64,000 nt of DNA from Sulfolobus sp. S-194 (GTDB lineage: Archaea; Thermoproteota; Thermoprotei_A; Sulfolobales; Sulfolobaceae). Shown in pieces: positions 26,653-37,479 of this stretch. The first letter of the stretch is position 1, and every line of letters starts with the position of its first letter. Made by a program: the position numbers and the translations under genes. The notes under the pieces are model-generated. The model saw only the letters and a list, made by a program, of their open reading frames with translations. It did not search any database and had not been told where the DNA came from. Location: assembly GCF_012222305.1 (NCBI RefSeq), contig NZ_CP035730.1:2073501-2137500 (forward strand), written 5' to 3'.

Positions 26653-28066
26653 ATATCTCTTCTATCCTTATTCCCTCCCTTTTCCTATATTCCCTTGATG
26701 CTAAATAAACAATCACAGCCGTAACTGGAGGTATTAAAATAGTAAGTAAATCAAATACCTCATTACCAGTAAATATTATATTTCCGAAGGATGAATTCGT
26801 AAAACCGAAATATAAAGTGTAGATTACTGTAAATAACATGCTAACTGAAGAGAGTATCCCGATAATTTTATACTTTCTTATAGAAGCAATACTAACAATC
26901 AGATAGCTCCATAAGATAAACCATATCCCGTCTATGGCAAAGCTTATAGAATAACCCTCATAAACTTCTATCCATGAGAAAATTAGAGATATTGCAAATG
27001 AGAAAATTAAGGATTTTATAGGTGTCCCTTTCCATACGTCAGCAAAAAATGCCGGAAGTATTCTGTCAAACGACATAGAAAATAAAAGCCTTGAGGACAT
27101 TACGAAATTCTGCATTGCGTATAACAAATACCAACTTAGGGAAGTAATGACAATCAGAATAACTACTAATGTATTTGGAAACGAAATTGTCGCGAAGGAT
27201 ATTAAACTATTTGGTATTATTGGATAATTCCATCCCTTACTTTCAATTTGCAAATACATGCTTTTGCCTATTGTCATCTCTATAGAGATCACTATGAGTA
27301 TGCTAAATAGTAAATTGAGAAACCAACTTAAGAAATAACCGTAGCGCATTCCCTTTTTGGGTTTCTTAACTTCACCAGCAAAGTAAGCTGGTGCATTAAT
27401 AAATGCGAAGTAGCTGAGTATCATGATTTGTGTTAAAGCTAATGTTTGTGGTAAGTTGATCTTAGGGTCTGTATAAAATCCGTGAAAGTGAAATAACGAG
27501 AAAATAATTAAGATTGTGCTTATAATTTCTGCGAATGTTAAGTACCTTATGGCTTTAAAGTATATTTTTACTGACAATGAAAGGACAAAGGTAAACAAGG
27601 TAAAAAGTAACGTAAGAATGAACAAAAATGTTGGAGTATTTACTATTTCATTCCCTAAGTTAATTAACTCTTGATTATTCATCACATAGCCAACACTCTG
27701 TAATCCTGGCACAACTACGTAAATTACCTCCAACATACTAAGTACCGGAAATCCCATAACAAAGCTCATAAAAAGTGAAACAGCCATTAATACTCCTCCA
27801 AAACCGTTTAAATTCCTAGATACAAATATATAGTCAGCTGACGCTCTACTATATTCTACTGAGATTAGATAATAATTTAAAACAAGGGGTAATGTAAGTA
27901 AAGCTCCTAATATAACAGATAGTGACCAGCTTGCATTTGGAATTGTTGAGGCCACAAATAAGGGATAGTTGAGACCAGCTATTGCTCCCATAAAGGATAA
28001 ATTAAGTAATGTAACATCTAAGGAGTTAAGTTCCTTTATGAGACCACTAGTTTTTCTTAGGAACAC
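26630..28066 (-). CDS. Amino-acid/polyamine permease, APC superfamily
   Basis: A 478-residue protein with 12 or so TM helices. The APC pattern is seen in helix 1 (LSFMGAIAGLNYPLFVAS) and in FAFINAPAYFAGEVKKPKKGMRYG near residue 220, the E-xx-xP-x-k-x-x-P segment of this superfamily. It is a proton- or sodium-coupled importer of amino acids or related compounds. It lies 31 bases downstream of the 4-hydroxybutyryl-CoA dehydratase gene on the same strand, possibly in one transcript. Confidence 0.85.
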   Translation of the reverse strand: MFLRKTSGLIKELNSLDVTLLNLSFMGAIAGLNYPLFVASTIPNASWSLSVILGALLTLPLVLNYYLISVEYSRASADYIFVSRNLNGFGGVLMAVSLFMSFVMGFPVLSMLEVIYVVVPGLQSVGYVMNNQELINLGNEIVNTPTFLFILTLLFTLFTFVLSLSVKIYFKAIRYLTFAEIISTILIIFSLFHFHGFYTDPKINLPQTLALTQIMILSYFAFINAPAYFAGEVKKPKKGMRYGYFLSWFLNLLFSILIVISIEMTIGKSMYLQIESKGWNYPIIPNSLISFATISFPNTLVVILIVITSLSWYLLYAMQNFVMSSRLLFSMSFDRILPAFFADVWKGTPIKSLIFSFAISLIFSWIEVYEGYSISFAIDGIWFILWSYLIVSIASIRKYKIIGILSSVSMLFTVIYTLYFGFTNSSFGNIIFTGNEVFDLLTILIPPVTAVIVYLASREYRKREGIRIEEIFKEIPPE

Positions 28067-28097
28067 AAAAGGGGATATTAGAGTGAAAGATAAAAAA

Positions 28098-29606
28098 TTA
28101 ACTTTTTACTAATTTTTCTGTTTCACTTTCCCTCCAAGGTTCTGCTTTAGGTTTCCACTGCAAATCAGTTTTCTTTCCAGCTAATCTTTTTGCAACCTCC
28201 TCAGCGTAGTTTAAGTCATAAAGTCTGCTAAACATTATTCTTTGTGCAGCAGGACTTCCAGCGCCATGTACGGATTCAATTTGGAACGCAACACCTAAGC
28301 TAACGTTTTCCAATAATCTAACCATTCTCAATCTATCTTCAGCCGTATAACCCTCAACACCTTGTAAGTATTTTGCAATATATTCTCTCAATTTAGGATT
28401 CTTTAGATCCCATTCACTTGGTGCAGTACCTATTATTCCGCCTGCAATATCAATAGATAGCTGAGAAATCTGTGCTGGGAATCTAGCTACTAAATGTTTT
28501 GTCACATTAGCGTGCATAGGATTAACCCACCAACAATTATCACAAACTTTAACAGCATTTAAACTAGCCGCAATCCCAGCTGAGTACATAGTCTCAGTTA
28601 AGAAGATCATTTCAGTTAACTTCTCTTGAACATGTGATGCTTTTTCCACTCCTAACTGTTTTGCTAAGTTCATTGATGCGCCGATAATTACATCTCCTAA
28701 ACCAGCCTTACAACCACCGTATCCTTGTCTATGATAAGCTGAGAATACTTCAACTAATTGTGAAGTAAATTCGTATTCTCCCATTAAGAATACTCTATCC
28801 ATTGGTACAAATACATGGTCAAAGATTACTAAACCCTCATGGTTATAGAAGTATGGTAAAGCATCAATATCTCCACCCTCTAATCTTCTAGCATCATTTA
28901 ATTGTCTACCAACAATAATCTTTATACCCTCAGTATCTGTTGGTATTGAAAAGGCAATAGCATAGTCTTTATCTTCTGGCCCCATAGCCCTAGTAGGTAA
29001 AACTACGATTTCTTCTGTTGCAGCTACACCAGTAATATTTGCCTTTGCACCGGAAACATAAATGCCATCTTTCGTAACTTCCTCAATTCTAACATAAGCG
29101 TTCTTATTTGGCTGTTGATGTGGTTTTAATGTTCTTACACCTTTTGCATCTGTCATAGCACCAGCTAATGCTAAGTCCCTCTTTTGAACGTAACTTAAGT
29201 ACTCTACAAATCTATCCTTATACTCTTTTTTACCTTTTTGAGCCATTATATTTGTCATAATCCATAAAGTATTTAGAGCATCCCATCCTACACATCTTTG
29301 AAAACATGCACCGGTCTTATGGCTTAATTTTCTTAATAACTTCACCTTAGCAGCTAAGTCTTCTGGTGACCTATGTATGTGATTAAATCTATTTACTTCT
29401 TCATTTATGAAAGGACTCCAGGTCCTAGCCAATTCTTTTGTGTCTTCTTCCCAAGCAGCATCAAATGTTGCTTTAAATGCCATTACAGAAGGTTTCAAGA
29501 AGGGATGAGTGGTTACATCCCTTACTTCTTTTCCCATTACGTAAATTTCAGCCTTATTTCTAATTTTTATAGAATCTAAATATTGCTCTCCAGTTCTAAT
29601 TGCCAT
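28098..29606 (-). CDS. abfD: 4-hydroxybutyryl-CoA dehydratase
   Basis: A 502-residue flavin/[4Fe-4S] enzyme of the 4-hydroxyphenylacetate-3-hydroxylase fold. The cluster ligands typical of the dehydratase are present: C101 and C105 (CFQRCVG), H292 ([10 protein letters not shown]) and C299. Plain flavin monooxygenases of the fold lack these, so dehydratase is favoured. In Sulfolobales it converts 4-hydroxybutyryl-CoA to crotonyl-CoA in the 3-hydroxypropionate/4-hydroxybutyrate CO2-fixation cycle. Sulfolobales often carry a second, divergent copy; this one has all four ligands. The promoter contains the imperfect palindrome AAGTTTTTAAACTT about 12-30 bases upstream. Confidence 0.92.
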   Translation of the reverse strand: MAIRTGEQYLDSIKIRNKAEIYVMGKEVRDVTTHPFLKPSVMAFKATFDAAWEEDTKELARTWSPFINEEVNRFNHIHRSPEDLAAKVKLLRKLSHKTGACFQRCVGWDALNTLWIMTNIMAQKGKKEYKDRFVEYLSYVQKRDLALAGAMTDAKGVRTLKPHQQPNKNAYVRIEEVTKDGIYVSGAKANITGVAATEEIVVLPTRAMGPEDKDYAIAFSIPTDTEGIKIIVGRQLNDARRLEGGDIDALPYFYNHEGLVIFDHVFVPMDRVFLMGEYEFTSQLVEVFSAYHRQGYGGCKAGLGDVIIGASMNLAKQLGVEKASHVQEKLTEMIFLTETMYSAGIAASLNAVKVCDNCWWVNPMHANVTKHLVARFPAQISQLSIDIAGGIIGTAPSEWDLKNPKLREYIAKYLQGVEGYTAEDRLRMVRLLENVSLGVAFQIESVHGAGSPAAQRIMFSRLYDLNYAEEVAKRLAGKKTDLQWKPKAEPWRESETEKLVKS

Positions 29607-30001
29607 AGGATCATGTATATTTTAAAGTTTTTAAACTTTTGTATATGTTTCTTATGAACTATATTCAAAGCCTTTAGTAACTATAAAAAATTTTAACCAT
29701 GGCATAAGAAGAAGTTCCCTAGACTTAAAATCATTACAACACAATGTAACTAACATGGAGAATAATCTGTGTGAACGATACAGCTCTTACCTTTAGTACT
29801 AACTACATAAGCAATCTATTTGTGTTTTTAATCAATTCTATCATTTATGTCATGATGAACTCCTTAACTATTTGTTAGTAGCGAGTAATTTATACCATTA
29901 TTCAAACTTTGCATAACCTCGTGATATTAATCTTAGCTCCCAGACTTCCAGAAATAACAAGGAGTGTTCATACGAGTAACTGTGATATAAATGCTTATGT
30001 C

Positions 30002-30180
30002 TTACTTGACGTGATTACCCGTGGCGTAATTTTTGTCCTTACTTCTAATTCTGCCACGGGCACTTATTAAGGGATCATACACGGTCACCCTTAAACCATT
30101 GGGGCTAGCCGAGGGAAATATCACTACCCTCCCATCCACCCTCTCTTCACTCCCAAGACCTCGTGAGCAGAGCACGTTAT
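30002..30180 (-). mobile_element. G+C-rich 3' end of an IS200/IS605-like (TnpB-type) element, remnant
   Basis: A 180-base island near 50% G+C in AT-rich DNA. Read on the minus strand it stays open in one frame to a stop at 30002, and its right end forms hairpins: CCCGTGGC pairs with GCCACGGG across about 23 bases, and TTAAGGG with CCCTTAA across 14. Such structure at the end of a tnpB frame is what IS605 right ends and TnpB guide RNAs look like. I could not recognise TnpB protein motifs in the short frame, so this is an inference. The rest of 29607-30446 holds the abfD promoter and nothing else I can name. Confidence 0.4.
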
Positions 30181-30503
30181 TAGTTGAAAGATCATCGATA
30201 TAAAATACTTCGGTAATACTAATATAAACATAACTAAGATCAAAACAATATTTAGAAGCAATTAAAAATAACATGTAGTTACGTAAAAGAGTTACAATCT
30301 TATCAAACTTTCTATAAAATAATGACAACGCAAAAATCACTTCTCACCTATTAAGGTGTTTTTCCTAATTATTATTCAAGTATAATTATTTCAAGATATT
30401 GCATAATAATGGGATAAGAAAAGTAGTTTTTACTTTACACATATAGGTGAAAATGCTGTTCTCGTATTATAGCTTTTTAAATCTTGTTTTTTATTCTTAT
30501 ACG

Positions 30504-33122
30504 ATGAAATCCTATTTACTTATTCCTCTTATACTGGTTCTTCTCTCAATCATCCCTTCATCTATGTTTATTGTTCATACAGTCTCACAAGAATCAACTG
30601 TTATTGCAGTACAACCATTAAGTATAGCTACAGATGGTAATTACTTATATGTCACTACACTTAATGGTATTATTACCTTAACTCCTAATTTATCAGTAGC
30701 GGATTTTATACCTCTTTATGGTTCTACAATACCTTTAATAGTAAATAATACTTTATACATAACTAACTATTTTAATGATATATTAAGCGTAATTAAAGAT
30801 AATAAAATCGTTGGAAATATTTCTCTAGGAGGAAACTTCAAACTCATAGGTAAAGCTCCTTCATTACCAAGAATGTTTTATGGATATGGTATGGCTTTCA
30901 ATCCTCAAGAAAATTTACTTTACGTTGCAGATAGTAATTTAGATTACGTGGTTGCTATTAACATTACTAGTGGTAGTAAGACTTTCATTTACGGTTTAGA
31001 AGAGCCAACTGATATTATTTATTACAACGGACTAACTTATGTATTATGTTATTATAGTGATCATATTGTAGTCCTAGATGGAACTAAAGAAATCGAAACT
31101 ATAAACGTAGCTTTACCACCATCGATGGGAATTATAGTAAATAATTTAATGTATATATCATCCTTTGACTATAGTTACGTTATAGCGTTAAACTTGACAA
31201 GTGGTAAGCAAACTCTTATCCCTACTGGTAATAATCCCTATTTCTTTGCTTATGACCCAGAAAATGGAAATGTGTATTTAACTGAATTCGGTGCCGGGAA
31301 AATTGCTGTTATTCACGGTACCAGAGTTATAGGAAATTATTCTATAGGCTCTCAACCAGCCGGTATTATATACTTTAACGGTCTTTTATACGTGGCTCTC
31401 TATGGAAATAACGAGATAGTAGCATTAAATCCTGACAACATGAGTATAGTTTATTCTATTACTTTAACAACCACTTATACTGACGCAATTGCTTACGGAC
31501 CATCAGTTTACGTTACAGAATATTATAACAATAGAATAGTTAAGATTAATTCTTCTGGAGAATTTGAGATAAGTCTAAATTCAAATCCTTATAGTATAAC
31601 TGAAGGTAATGGGATTATTTATGTTACTTGCCCTAATTCGAATAAAGTAGTTGAACTATCACCAACATTGAAAATACTAGGTTACATAAAAATCGACAAC
31701 CCCACATGGATAACGTACTATAATGGATATTTGTATATCACAAGTTACAATAAGAACCTTCTATATATTATACCCTCTTATGGGGGAAATATTACTGTTA
31801 GTACTGGTAAAGGACCAAATTACGTAACAGTGTATAGAGGAGAAATAATAGTTGCTGATCAGCTATCTGATCAGCTTACAATATATCAAAATGGCGTAAC
31901 AAAAAATATAAACCTGAGTTTCTCCCCCTTGGGTATTATAGGTTATAACGATAACATTTACATAATAGGGAACGATAGAATAGCTATATATAATGATAAC
32001 TTTACACTATTAAATGTTATTTATTTTACACCCATTAACTTACCTATTCCGATTCTACCATTTGAAGAAGCATTAGTCTATAATAACTCAGTAATTATAG
32101 CTTATGGAAATAATTTAGGAATATTTAAAGGAGTGAACGAGGTGTTCTCCTATCACTTTAATTCCAGCATTATGGGCTTAACGACACTTAATGGAAATAT
32201 TTATGTATTTTCACCAGAATCGGAAGTAGTTATATTACAAAAGCCTCCCGTATATTCACTAGTAATTCATGAGTCTGGATTACCTAATGGTATGGAATGG
32301 GGAGTGATAATAAACGGAAGCGTGATTAAAACCATTAACTCAACATTAAAATTAAACCTAACTGAAGGAGTTTACAACTTAACAGTTATAATACCGAAGT
32401 ATTACTATTCTAACCTTACATACGAGATTGTAAACTTAACATCAAATCTTGTAATTTCTGTCCACTTTTTCCCCATACTATTCAGGGTCTTATTTGAAGA
32501 AAAAGGCTTACCTAATGAAAGTGAATGGGGAGTAATAATAAATGGAACTAAAATATTATCATCTAATACCTCAATAGTCTTAACTTTACCAGAAGGCATT
32601 TATAACGTGAGTATTATCACTCCAGAATTCTATGAAACTAAGCAGAGCATTATGATTATTAATATAACGAGTAATCAAACCTTTGAACTAGTATTTTCAC
32701 CAATTCTTTTCAACGTAATATTTAATGAGTCTGGATTACCTAATGGTATGGAATGGGGAGTGATAATAAACGGATCCATTTATTCAACAAATTCCTCCAC
32801 TCTAATTATTAAACTACCACATGGAATATATTCATATAATGTTATAGTCCCTAAAGGATATAATTCCTCAATTGTTAAGGGAGAGTTTACTATAAATAAT
32901 AACTTAACAATTACTATAGCATTCCAAAAAATTGCTATGAAAACTTCAACTAGTATAACTACTAAAGTAACAACTACAAAAACAACAGTAGTAACTACTT
33001 CATCCTCTTTTAGCTTTGTCCATTCAAACAATTCCTCTACTAATGTTAAAGAGTATATTGGAGTCTTATTAATCATTGTAATTGGGGCTATTCTTTCAAT
33101 ATTTATAATGAGAAAACGTTAA
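30504..33122 (+). CDS. Large secreted beta-propeller cell-surface protein with three SGLPxGxxWxVxxNG repeats
   Basis: About 872 residues. Signal helix, then about 560 residues of YVTN/NHL-type beta-propeller repeats (G-x-hydrophobic-YV-blocks), three C-terminal domains each containing an SGLPNGMEWGVIING-like motif, a Thr-rich stalk and a final TM helix with an RKR tail. This is a typical archaeal surface/adhesion architecture; the SGLP domain occurs in thermopsin-like proteins. The frame is open to 30447, but the ATG at 30504 follows CTTTTTAAATC by about 28 bases and begins the signal peptide, so I chose it. The first and third SGLP motifs share a perfect 50-bp DNA repeat. Confidence 0.82.
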   Translation: MKSYLLIPLILVLLSIIPSSMFIVHTVSQESTVIAVQPLSIATDGNYLYVTTLNGIITLTPNLSVADFIPLYGSTIPLIVNNTLYITNYFNDILSVIKDNKIVGNISLGGNFKLIGKAPSLPRMFYGYGMAFNPQENLLYVADSNLDYVVAINITSGSKTFIYGLEEPTDIIYYNGLTYVLCYYSDHIVVLDGTKEIETINVALPPSMGIIVNNLMYISSFDYSYVIALNLTSGKQTLIPTGNNPYFFAYDPENGNVYLTEFGAGKIAVIHGTRVIGNYSIGSQPAGIIYFNGLLYVALYGNNEIVALNPDNMSIVYSITLTTTYTDAIAYGPSVYVTEYYNNRIVKINSSGEFEISLNSNPYSITEGNGIIYVTCPNSNKVVELSPTLKILGYIKIDNPTWITYYNGYLYITSYNKNLLYIIPSYGGNITVSTGKGPNYVTVYRGEIIVADQLSDQLTIYQNGVTKNINLSFSPLGIIGYNDNIYIIGNDRIAIYNDNFTLLNVIYFTPINLPIPILPFEEALVYNNSVIIAYGNNLGIFKGVNEVFSYHFNSSIMGLTTLNGNIYVFSPESEVVILQKPPVYSLVIHESGLPNGMEWGVIINGSVIKTINSTLKLNLTEGVYNLTVIIPKYYYSNLTYEIVNLTSNLVISVHFFPILFRVLFEEKGLPNESEWGVIINGTKILSSNTSIVLTLPEGIYNVSIITPEFYETKQSIMIINITSNQTFELVFSPILFNVIFNESGLPNGMEWGVIINGSIYSTNSSTLIIKLPHGIYSYNVIVPKGYNSSIVKGEFTINNNLTITIAFQKIAMKTSTSITTKVTTTKTTVVTTSSSFSFVHSNNSSTNVKEYIGVLLIIVIGAILSIFIMRKR
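32269..32318 (+). repeat. 50-bp direct repeat inside the surface-protein gene, copy 1
   Basis: Identical over 50 bases to 32725-32774; each encodes the start of an SGLP domain. The middle domain (about 32500) differs. Perfect identity, including silent positions, points to recent duplication or gene conversion. Confidence 0.85.
32725..32774 (+). repeat. 50-bp direct repeat inside the surface-protein gene, copy 2
   Basis: Second copy of the 50-bp repeat, 456 bases after the first and in the same frame. Recombination between them would remove one and a half SGLP domains without a frameshift, since 456 is divisible by three. Confidence 0.85.
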
Positions 33123-34267
33123 GAAGTTTCATATTTTATTTTTATCACTTGATCTGGGTAATATATATTGTAAGTTCTTAAAGTAAGATAAAGTTTGTAC
33201 TCCTTTCCTTTCAATAACCCTAATAAAGCTACTTTATCGAATTTTATCGCAACTTGGTTGTTTCCTATCTGTAGGCTTTGAGGCTGTATAGACAATGGAA
33301 TATACGGTAAATTTTCTATTTTTACCGAAGAAATTACACAGGGCTGAGAAACATAAATATTGAGGTATACCGTGCCATCAGACTTCAATATTCCGTTTCC
33401 GTTAATTACAAAAGTAGTCTGTGATTGAGGCATCAATGTTGGCGTGTATGATTGAGATGACATAGAGGATACTACTTGTCTTGTTGGTTGCATAGATGAA
33501 ATCTTTTGTGTTTGATATGACATTGGAGACTGTTGCTGTACACTTCTAGTTTCTTGTGGCTGTAATCTATGTACCTTAACAGTTTCCTTATAGTATATAG
33601 GATGAGTTATAGTGAGTTCTTCATTTCCTTGAGTTCCTATTTGTTTTGAGAGAGTGTTTTTAGTTGAAGGAGTCCTCCTCATCTGAAAATAATGAGTCGT
33701 TTGTTGATTTGTAATCATCTTCCTCAAACCTAAATAGGCTATTATATATCCAAAATACGATAAAACTACAGAAGTTATTAGTACTCCTCCATTTTTCAAT
33801 GTAGAATTCTTCATTAGCTCTCCTAATCTCTTTACCCCTATTCCTAGAAATACGTTACCACCAACATAGAATACTAGGGTTAATATTTCAGCTGAAATCC
33901 ATGCTAATATAGTAATTACATTAATAACTGAAATTAATGCAGATAATAAGACCAATAAATTACCAGTAAATAGAAAAATTGAAGCAATAGCGTTTAGCGA
34001 AGCCCCTAATATACCATTATGCTCTAAATTTAATAATCTTAAACCTCTTCTAATTCTATAAAAAGATGCCATATTAATGATACCTACAAAAGCGCCGCTT
34101 AAAACCATTGGAGAAAATATTGATAGGGGAAATCCATTAATTATTACGTTCATGGGCGGTGCGATACCAAAAAGTAAGGAAATATACCAAATAATAACTG
34201 CAAGGGGTAAAGATAAGATAATAATTAGCATACCTAAACTGAGATATTTAATAGCAGACGAATTCAT
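33119..34267 (-). CDS. DUF973 family membrane protein
   Basis: A 382-residue protein with about five TM helices in the first 210 residues, a Gln/Ser/Thr-rich linker (about 215-285) and a C-terminal beta-sandwich with GNGILKSDGTVYLNIYVSQ. The same plan, without the long linker, is seen in the gene at 34305, and the pattern is that of the Sulfolobales DUF973 family. Function unknown. The gene is convergent with the surface-protein gene, overlapping by 4 bases. Confidence 0.75.
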   Translation of the reverse strand: MNSSAIKYLSLGMLIIILSLPLAVIIWYISLLFGIAPPMNVIINGFPLSIFSPMVLSGAFVGIINMASFYRIRRGLRLLNLEHNGILGASLNAIASIFLFTGNLLVLLSALISVINVITILAWISAEILTLVFYVGGNVFLGIGVKRLGELMKNSTLKNGGVLITSVVLSYFGYIIAYLGLRKMITNQQTTHYFQMRRTPSTKNTLSKQIGTQGNEELTITHPIYYKETVKVHRLQPQETRSVQQQSPMSYQTQKISSMQPTRQVVSSMSSQSYTPTLMPQSQTTFVINGNGILKSDGTVYLNIYVSQPCVISSVKIENLPYIPLSIQPQSLQIGNNQVAIKFDKVALLGLLKGKEYKLYLTLRTYNIYYPDQVIKIKYETS

Positions 34268-34304
34268 ATGATAACCGTGTACTATGTTAATAAAAAATTT
34301 TAAC

Positions 34305-35150
34305 TTATGTAAAAGTCAAGAATACTTTTACAGCTTGACCATTACTTAATACTAACGTAACTGAGTATACACTTCCCCTAATAAATCCTGTTAATGGTGG
34401 AAATTGTATTGTAACGGTATTATTACCAGGATTTAGAATATATGGAGTTATCTTATCCCAATTTACAGAAATTAATGTATTATCTATAGAAGCTGATTGG
34501 ATCTGTAATTGGGTAGAGGAATATAAGACAAGAGAAGCCTTACCGTCAGCAGATAAACTTCCAGTACCTACTTGATAAACTGACACACTCGGTGTAGGCG
34601 CTGCTGGAGTAGGTATTATTGGAGATGGTGATAGTTTTTTCAGAACATCATCTATACTAATATACGTCAATATCCATCCAACAAAGTTAATCCCGGGGAT
34701 AATTATTAGAATTCCACCAATCCACATTAAATCAGATTGATAAAATCTACCTAAGTTATATATAGAAAGTCCAATTAGTAACCCACCGATAAATTCTAGT
34801 AGGACACCTAAAACTACCAGTAGAGTTCCAAATATAGCTAGAATAGCACTTATAGTGAATAACCCAGCGATACCTAAAATTCCACCTAAAAAGATTATAA
34901 TATATCCCCAAGGTAATATATTAGCACCAGTTATACCATTCCTAACATCTTTACCAGTTTGTAAAAATAGGTTAAAGGCATCTTTTAGTTTAGGAATCGC
35001 TATAAACAGCAATAGTATGAAAGCTACAATGGAAATGATCTCCGAAAAAACCGTTACGACCCCAATAAACCCAATAAGAGTTGCTATTATAAACCACAGA
35101 GAGGCATCTTTTAGCTTATTTAACGCGTTTACATCAAGATTTACGGACAT
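34305..35150 (-). CDS. DUF973 family membrane protein
   Basis: A 281-residue paralog of the upstream-type protein at 33119: about five TM helices to residue 180, a short Pro-rich linker, then GTGSLSADGKASLVLYSSTQ starting the C-terminal beta-sandwich. The two DUF973 genes are 37 bases apart in the same orientation, so they are probably co-transcribed, and may be a tandem duplication that later diverged. Confidence 0.78.
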   Translation of the reverse strand: MSVNLDVNALNKLKDASLWFIIATLIGFIGVVTVFSEIISIVAFILLLFIAIPKLKDAFNLFLQTGKDVRNGITGANILPWGYIIIFLGGILGIAGLFTISAILAIFGTLLVVLGVLLEFIGGLLIGLSIYNLGRFYQSDLMWIGGILIIIPGINFVGWILTYISIDDVLKKLSPSPIIPTPAAPTPSVSVYQVGTGSLSADGKASLVLYSSTQLQIQSASIDNTLISVNWDKITPYILNPGNNTVTIQFPPLTGFIRGSVYSVTLVLSNGQAVKVFLTFT

Positions 35151-35181
35151 TATTCATACTTTACTTAGAGAGATTAAAAAC

Positions 35182-36333
35182 TTACTTATCTCTTCTTTGT
35201 TTATTACCCATGTATTTTATATACTCTAGAACTCTAGGAATATTTATTTTCATTGGACATACTTCCTTACAATTACCCGAGTGAGTGCAATATAGAGCTG
35301 GCTTATAATCATTATAAATAATATAAGACCACATAGCGCCCATCGGCCCACTATAAGGTGCATCTCCCCAGCTCCCGTCTAAAACTCTATAGATTGGGCA
35401 GTGAAGATGGCATCTCCCGCATCTAATACAGAGTAAAGCTTCCCTAAGAATAGGGTCCTTACTTGCCTTTAACCTACCGTTATCTACTAAAATTAGGTGA
35501 AACTCCTTAGGGCCATGTGCAGGGCTAACTCTTCTCATCTCAATATCTCCAGTAGAGCTAGGGCCAGATGTAACGTTTATGTAAGTTGGGGGATATAAAC
35601 CAGCATAAGCTGCTTGAACTAAAGCCTCAATTAAAGCATCTTCAAGAGTGGGAACTATTTTCTCAACACCAACAATTGCTATATGAACGGGTGGGACTAC
35701 AGTACTCATCCTAATGTTTCCCTCATTTTCAACAAGAACTATGGAACCTACATCTGCAGCAACTGCATTTGCACCAGTTATTCCAACATTAGCTGACAAA
35801 AACTTATTCCTCAAAAATTCCCTAACTTTTTGCACAAGTTCCTCATGGGAAGAGCTTTCTGAAACATCAAAGCCCAACTTCTCTTTAAGCAGTTTTGCAA
35901 CTCTCTCTTTTGTCATATGAACTGCCGGGGCAATAATATGTGAAGGTGGTTCGTCAGCTAGCTGAATTAAAAACTCTCCTAAATCCGTTTCCCAAACTTC
36001 ATTTCCCAGTTGTTGTAAATATTTTCTAATTCCTAACTCATATGCAACCATTGATTTACCAAATACCACTATCTTTCCTTTTCCAACAATCTTTCCTACA
36101 ATTTCCTTAGCCTCTTCATCATCATTAACAAAGTAAGCGTTACCACCTGTTCTTTTAACAGATTCTAATGTCTGTTCTACATAAGTTTCTAAGTCAGATA
36201 AAACTCTCATTTTAGCTTCTCTGAGTTTCTTAGCAAGATCCAGAACGTATTTATGGTTTTCAAGTATTCTGTGAACTCTTGGGACATTATTGTTTATTGT
36301 CCGTTGTATTGCTATTTCCCAATCTTGACTCAT
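35182..36333 (-). CDS. LutB/LldF-like iron-sulfur protein (LUD domain plus ferredoxin domain)
   Basis: A 383-residue protein. The N-terminal 280 residues form a LUD domain ([23 protein letters not shown] near 190). [14 protein letters not shown] near 300 and [20 protein letters not shown] near 350 give two [4Fe-4S] cluster sites. LutB with LutA and LutC oxidises L-lactate to pyruvate in bacteria. Here the LutA-like partner is upstream and overlaps by 4 bases (ATGA); a LutC-like third gene is not seen nearby. The family covers other substrates, so lactate is only likely. Confidence 0.85.
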   Translation of the reverse strand: MSQDWEIAIQRTINNNVPRVHRILENHKYVLDLAKKLREAKMRVLSDLETYVEQTLESVKRTGGNAYFVNDDEEAKEIVGKIVGKGKIVVFGKSMVAYELGIRKYLQQLGNEVWETDLGEFLIQLADEPPSHIIAPAVHMTKERVAKLLKEKLGFDVSESSSHEELVQKVREFLRNKFLSANVGITGANAVAADVGSIVLVENEGNIRMSTVVPPVHIAIVGVEKIVPTLEDALIEALVQAAYAGLYPPTYINVTSGPSSTGDIEMRRVSPAHGPKEFHLILVDNGRLKASKDPILREALLCIRCGRCHLHCPIYRVLDGSWGDAPYSGPMGAMWSYIIYNDYKPALYCTHSGNCKEVCPMKINIPRVLEYIKYMGNKQRRDK

Positions 36334-37193
36334 TCAACCACCTCAACCCAATCTTTCACATTACCATATTTTGAAAGGTTAGTATAACACATTGGGCAAA
36401 CCACAATAATATTCTTGCTAAGTTTAGACAATTGCTCTACCCTAGCCTTAGCGATTTTATCGCTTAAATCTGGGTTAATTGGCTTTACTGGTGAACCACA
36501 ACAGAATGAAGTATCTATGCCAGTAATCAACTCATCCTCTACAGTCTTTATCCCAGCTTTTCTAATTAAATCCCTGTATACATCTCTTAGATTAAGAAAA
36601 CGAGAGTAAAGACAAGAATCGTGAATTACAAAGGTTTCTTCCTTATTTACCCCTTTAACATCCTTTATAAGCTCTAGGTAACTAACAACTTCTAAGTCAA
36701 AATGGTCTACGAATTCATTATATCTGGAGAGCGCATTATGGGTATGAGGATCGACTGTTATTATTCTTTTTATCCCTTTGTTCTTGAAAAAGTTGTATAC
36801 ACTTTTTGCGTATTGACCAAATTCGTCTAAATAACCTAATTCAAGAAGTATCGCTCCACTATATGGCTCTTCTTCGTAGAGATATGCAAAATTTATCCCA
36901 TTTCGTTTAAGAATCTGGGATATTTTGTTTAAAATTCTGTAAGCTCTTTCTATCTCATCTTTACTAGGCTTGACGAATTTACCTAAAAACGATAGAGATG
37001 AAAGTTTTTCAGCATAGGGTATGAACTTAGAATAGATTTCACTTAAAGTTGCCGTTTGGTACATGCAAGAAGTGTAAAGTATTGTTTCTCCTTTGCTAGG
37101 TAAATCTTTCGCCCAACCAGAGCATATCTTTTTATCAATAGGATAGGGAAAAGAATATTTTTGCAAATTATCGTAAATTAATTTTCCCAGCAC
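36330..37193 (-). CDS. LutA-like CCG-domain iron-sulfur oxidoreductase subunit
   Basis: A 287-residue protein with two cysteine-rich CCG-type regions: [11 protein letters not shown] near 40 and [12 protein letters not shown] plus VCPMCYTNL near 233-275. This is the heterodisulfide-reductase-B/LutA fold. It likely passes electrons with the LutB-like protein encoded directly downstream (4-base overlap). The product is slightly longer than LutA at its N-terminus. Stretch 37194-37590 upstream holds the hsp20 leader and its small ORF. Confidence 0.8.
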   Translation of the reverse strand: MLGKLIYDNLQKYSFPYPIDKKICSGWAKDLPSKGETILYTSCMYQTATLSEIYSKFIPYAEKLSSLSFLGKFVKPSKDEIERAYRILNKISQILKRNGINFAYLYEEEPYSGAILLELGYLDEFGQYAKSVYNFFKNKGIKRIITVDPHTHNALSRYNEFVDHFDLEVVSYLELIKDVKGVNKEETFVIHDSCLYSRFLNLRDVYRDLIRKAGIKTVEDELITGIDTSFCCGSPVKPINPDLSDKIAKARVEQLSKLSKNIIVVCPMCYTNLSKYGNVKDWVEVVE

Positions 37194-37479
37194 ATATTGT
37201 AGTTTTTGGGACGAAATAAAAATATTTGTTTATTATTTTATCACGTCACGTTTATTTTTAAACTATTTATCAGCTTTAACATATTTCTAACAATTATTGA
37301 ATTACAGTAAATCTTAGGAAATTAAAATTTTAGTCGTAAATTTTACTGATATTCCAAAGCGTATTTTTGTTAAACACCTTTTCTTTTTCTGTCAATATCT
37401 TAATATTTCCCTTACTTATGTGCTTAGATTAAACTATTACTCTTAGACTGTAAGGAATTAATTAGGAATAAAATATTTT

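Noticed and set aside
29615-29635. AAGTTTTTAAACTT before abfD as a member of the palindromic-box set
   Set aside because: The arms are reversed (AAGTTT/AAACTT rather than AAAC/GTTT), so it is a different, AT-rich palindrome and may be part of the TATA region.
29847-29900. ATGATGA that might be a C box of another C/D sRNA
   Set aside because: No D, C' or D' boxes at suitable spacing follow it.
30181-30340. N-terminal part of a 112-codon minus-strand frame ending at 30002
   Set aside because: Composition changes sharply at about 30180; the upstream half is AT-rich and looks like ordinary intergenic DNA read through by chance. Only the G+C-rich part is kept, as an IS remnant.
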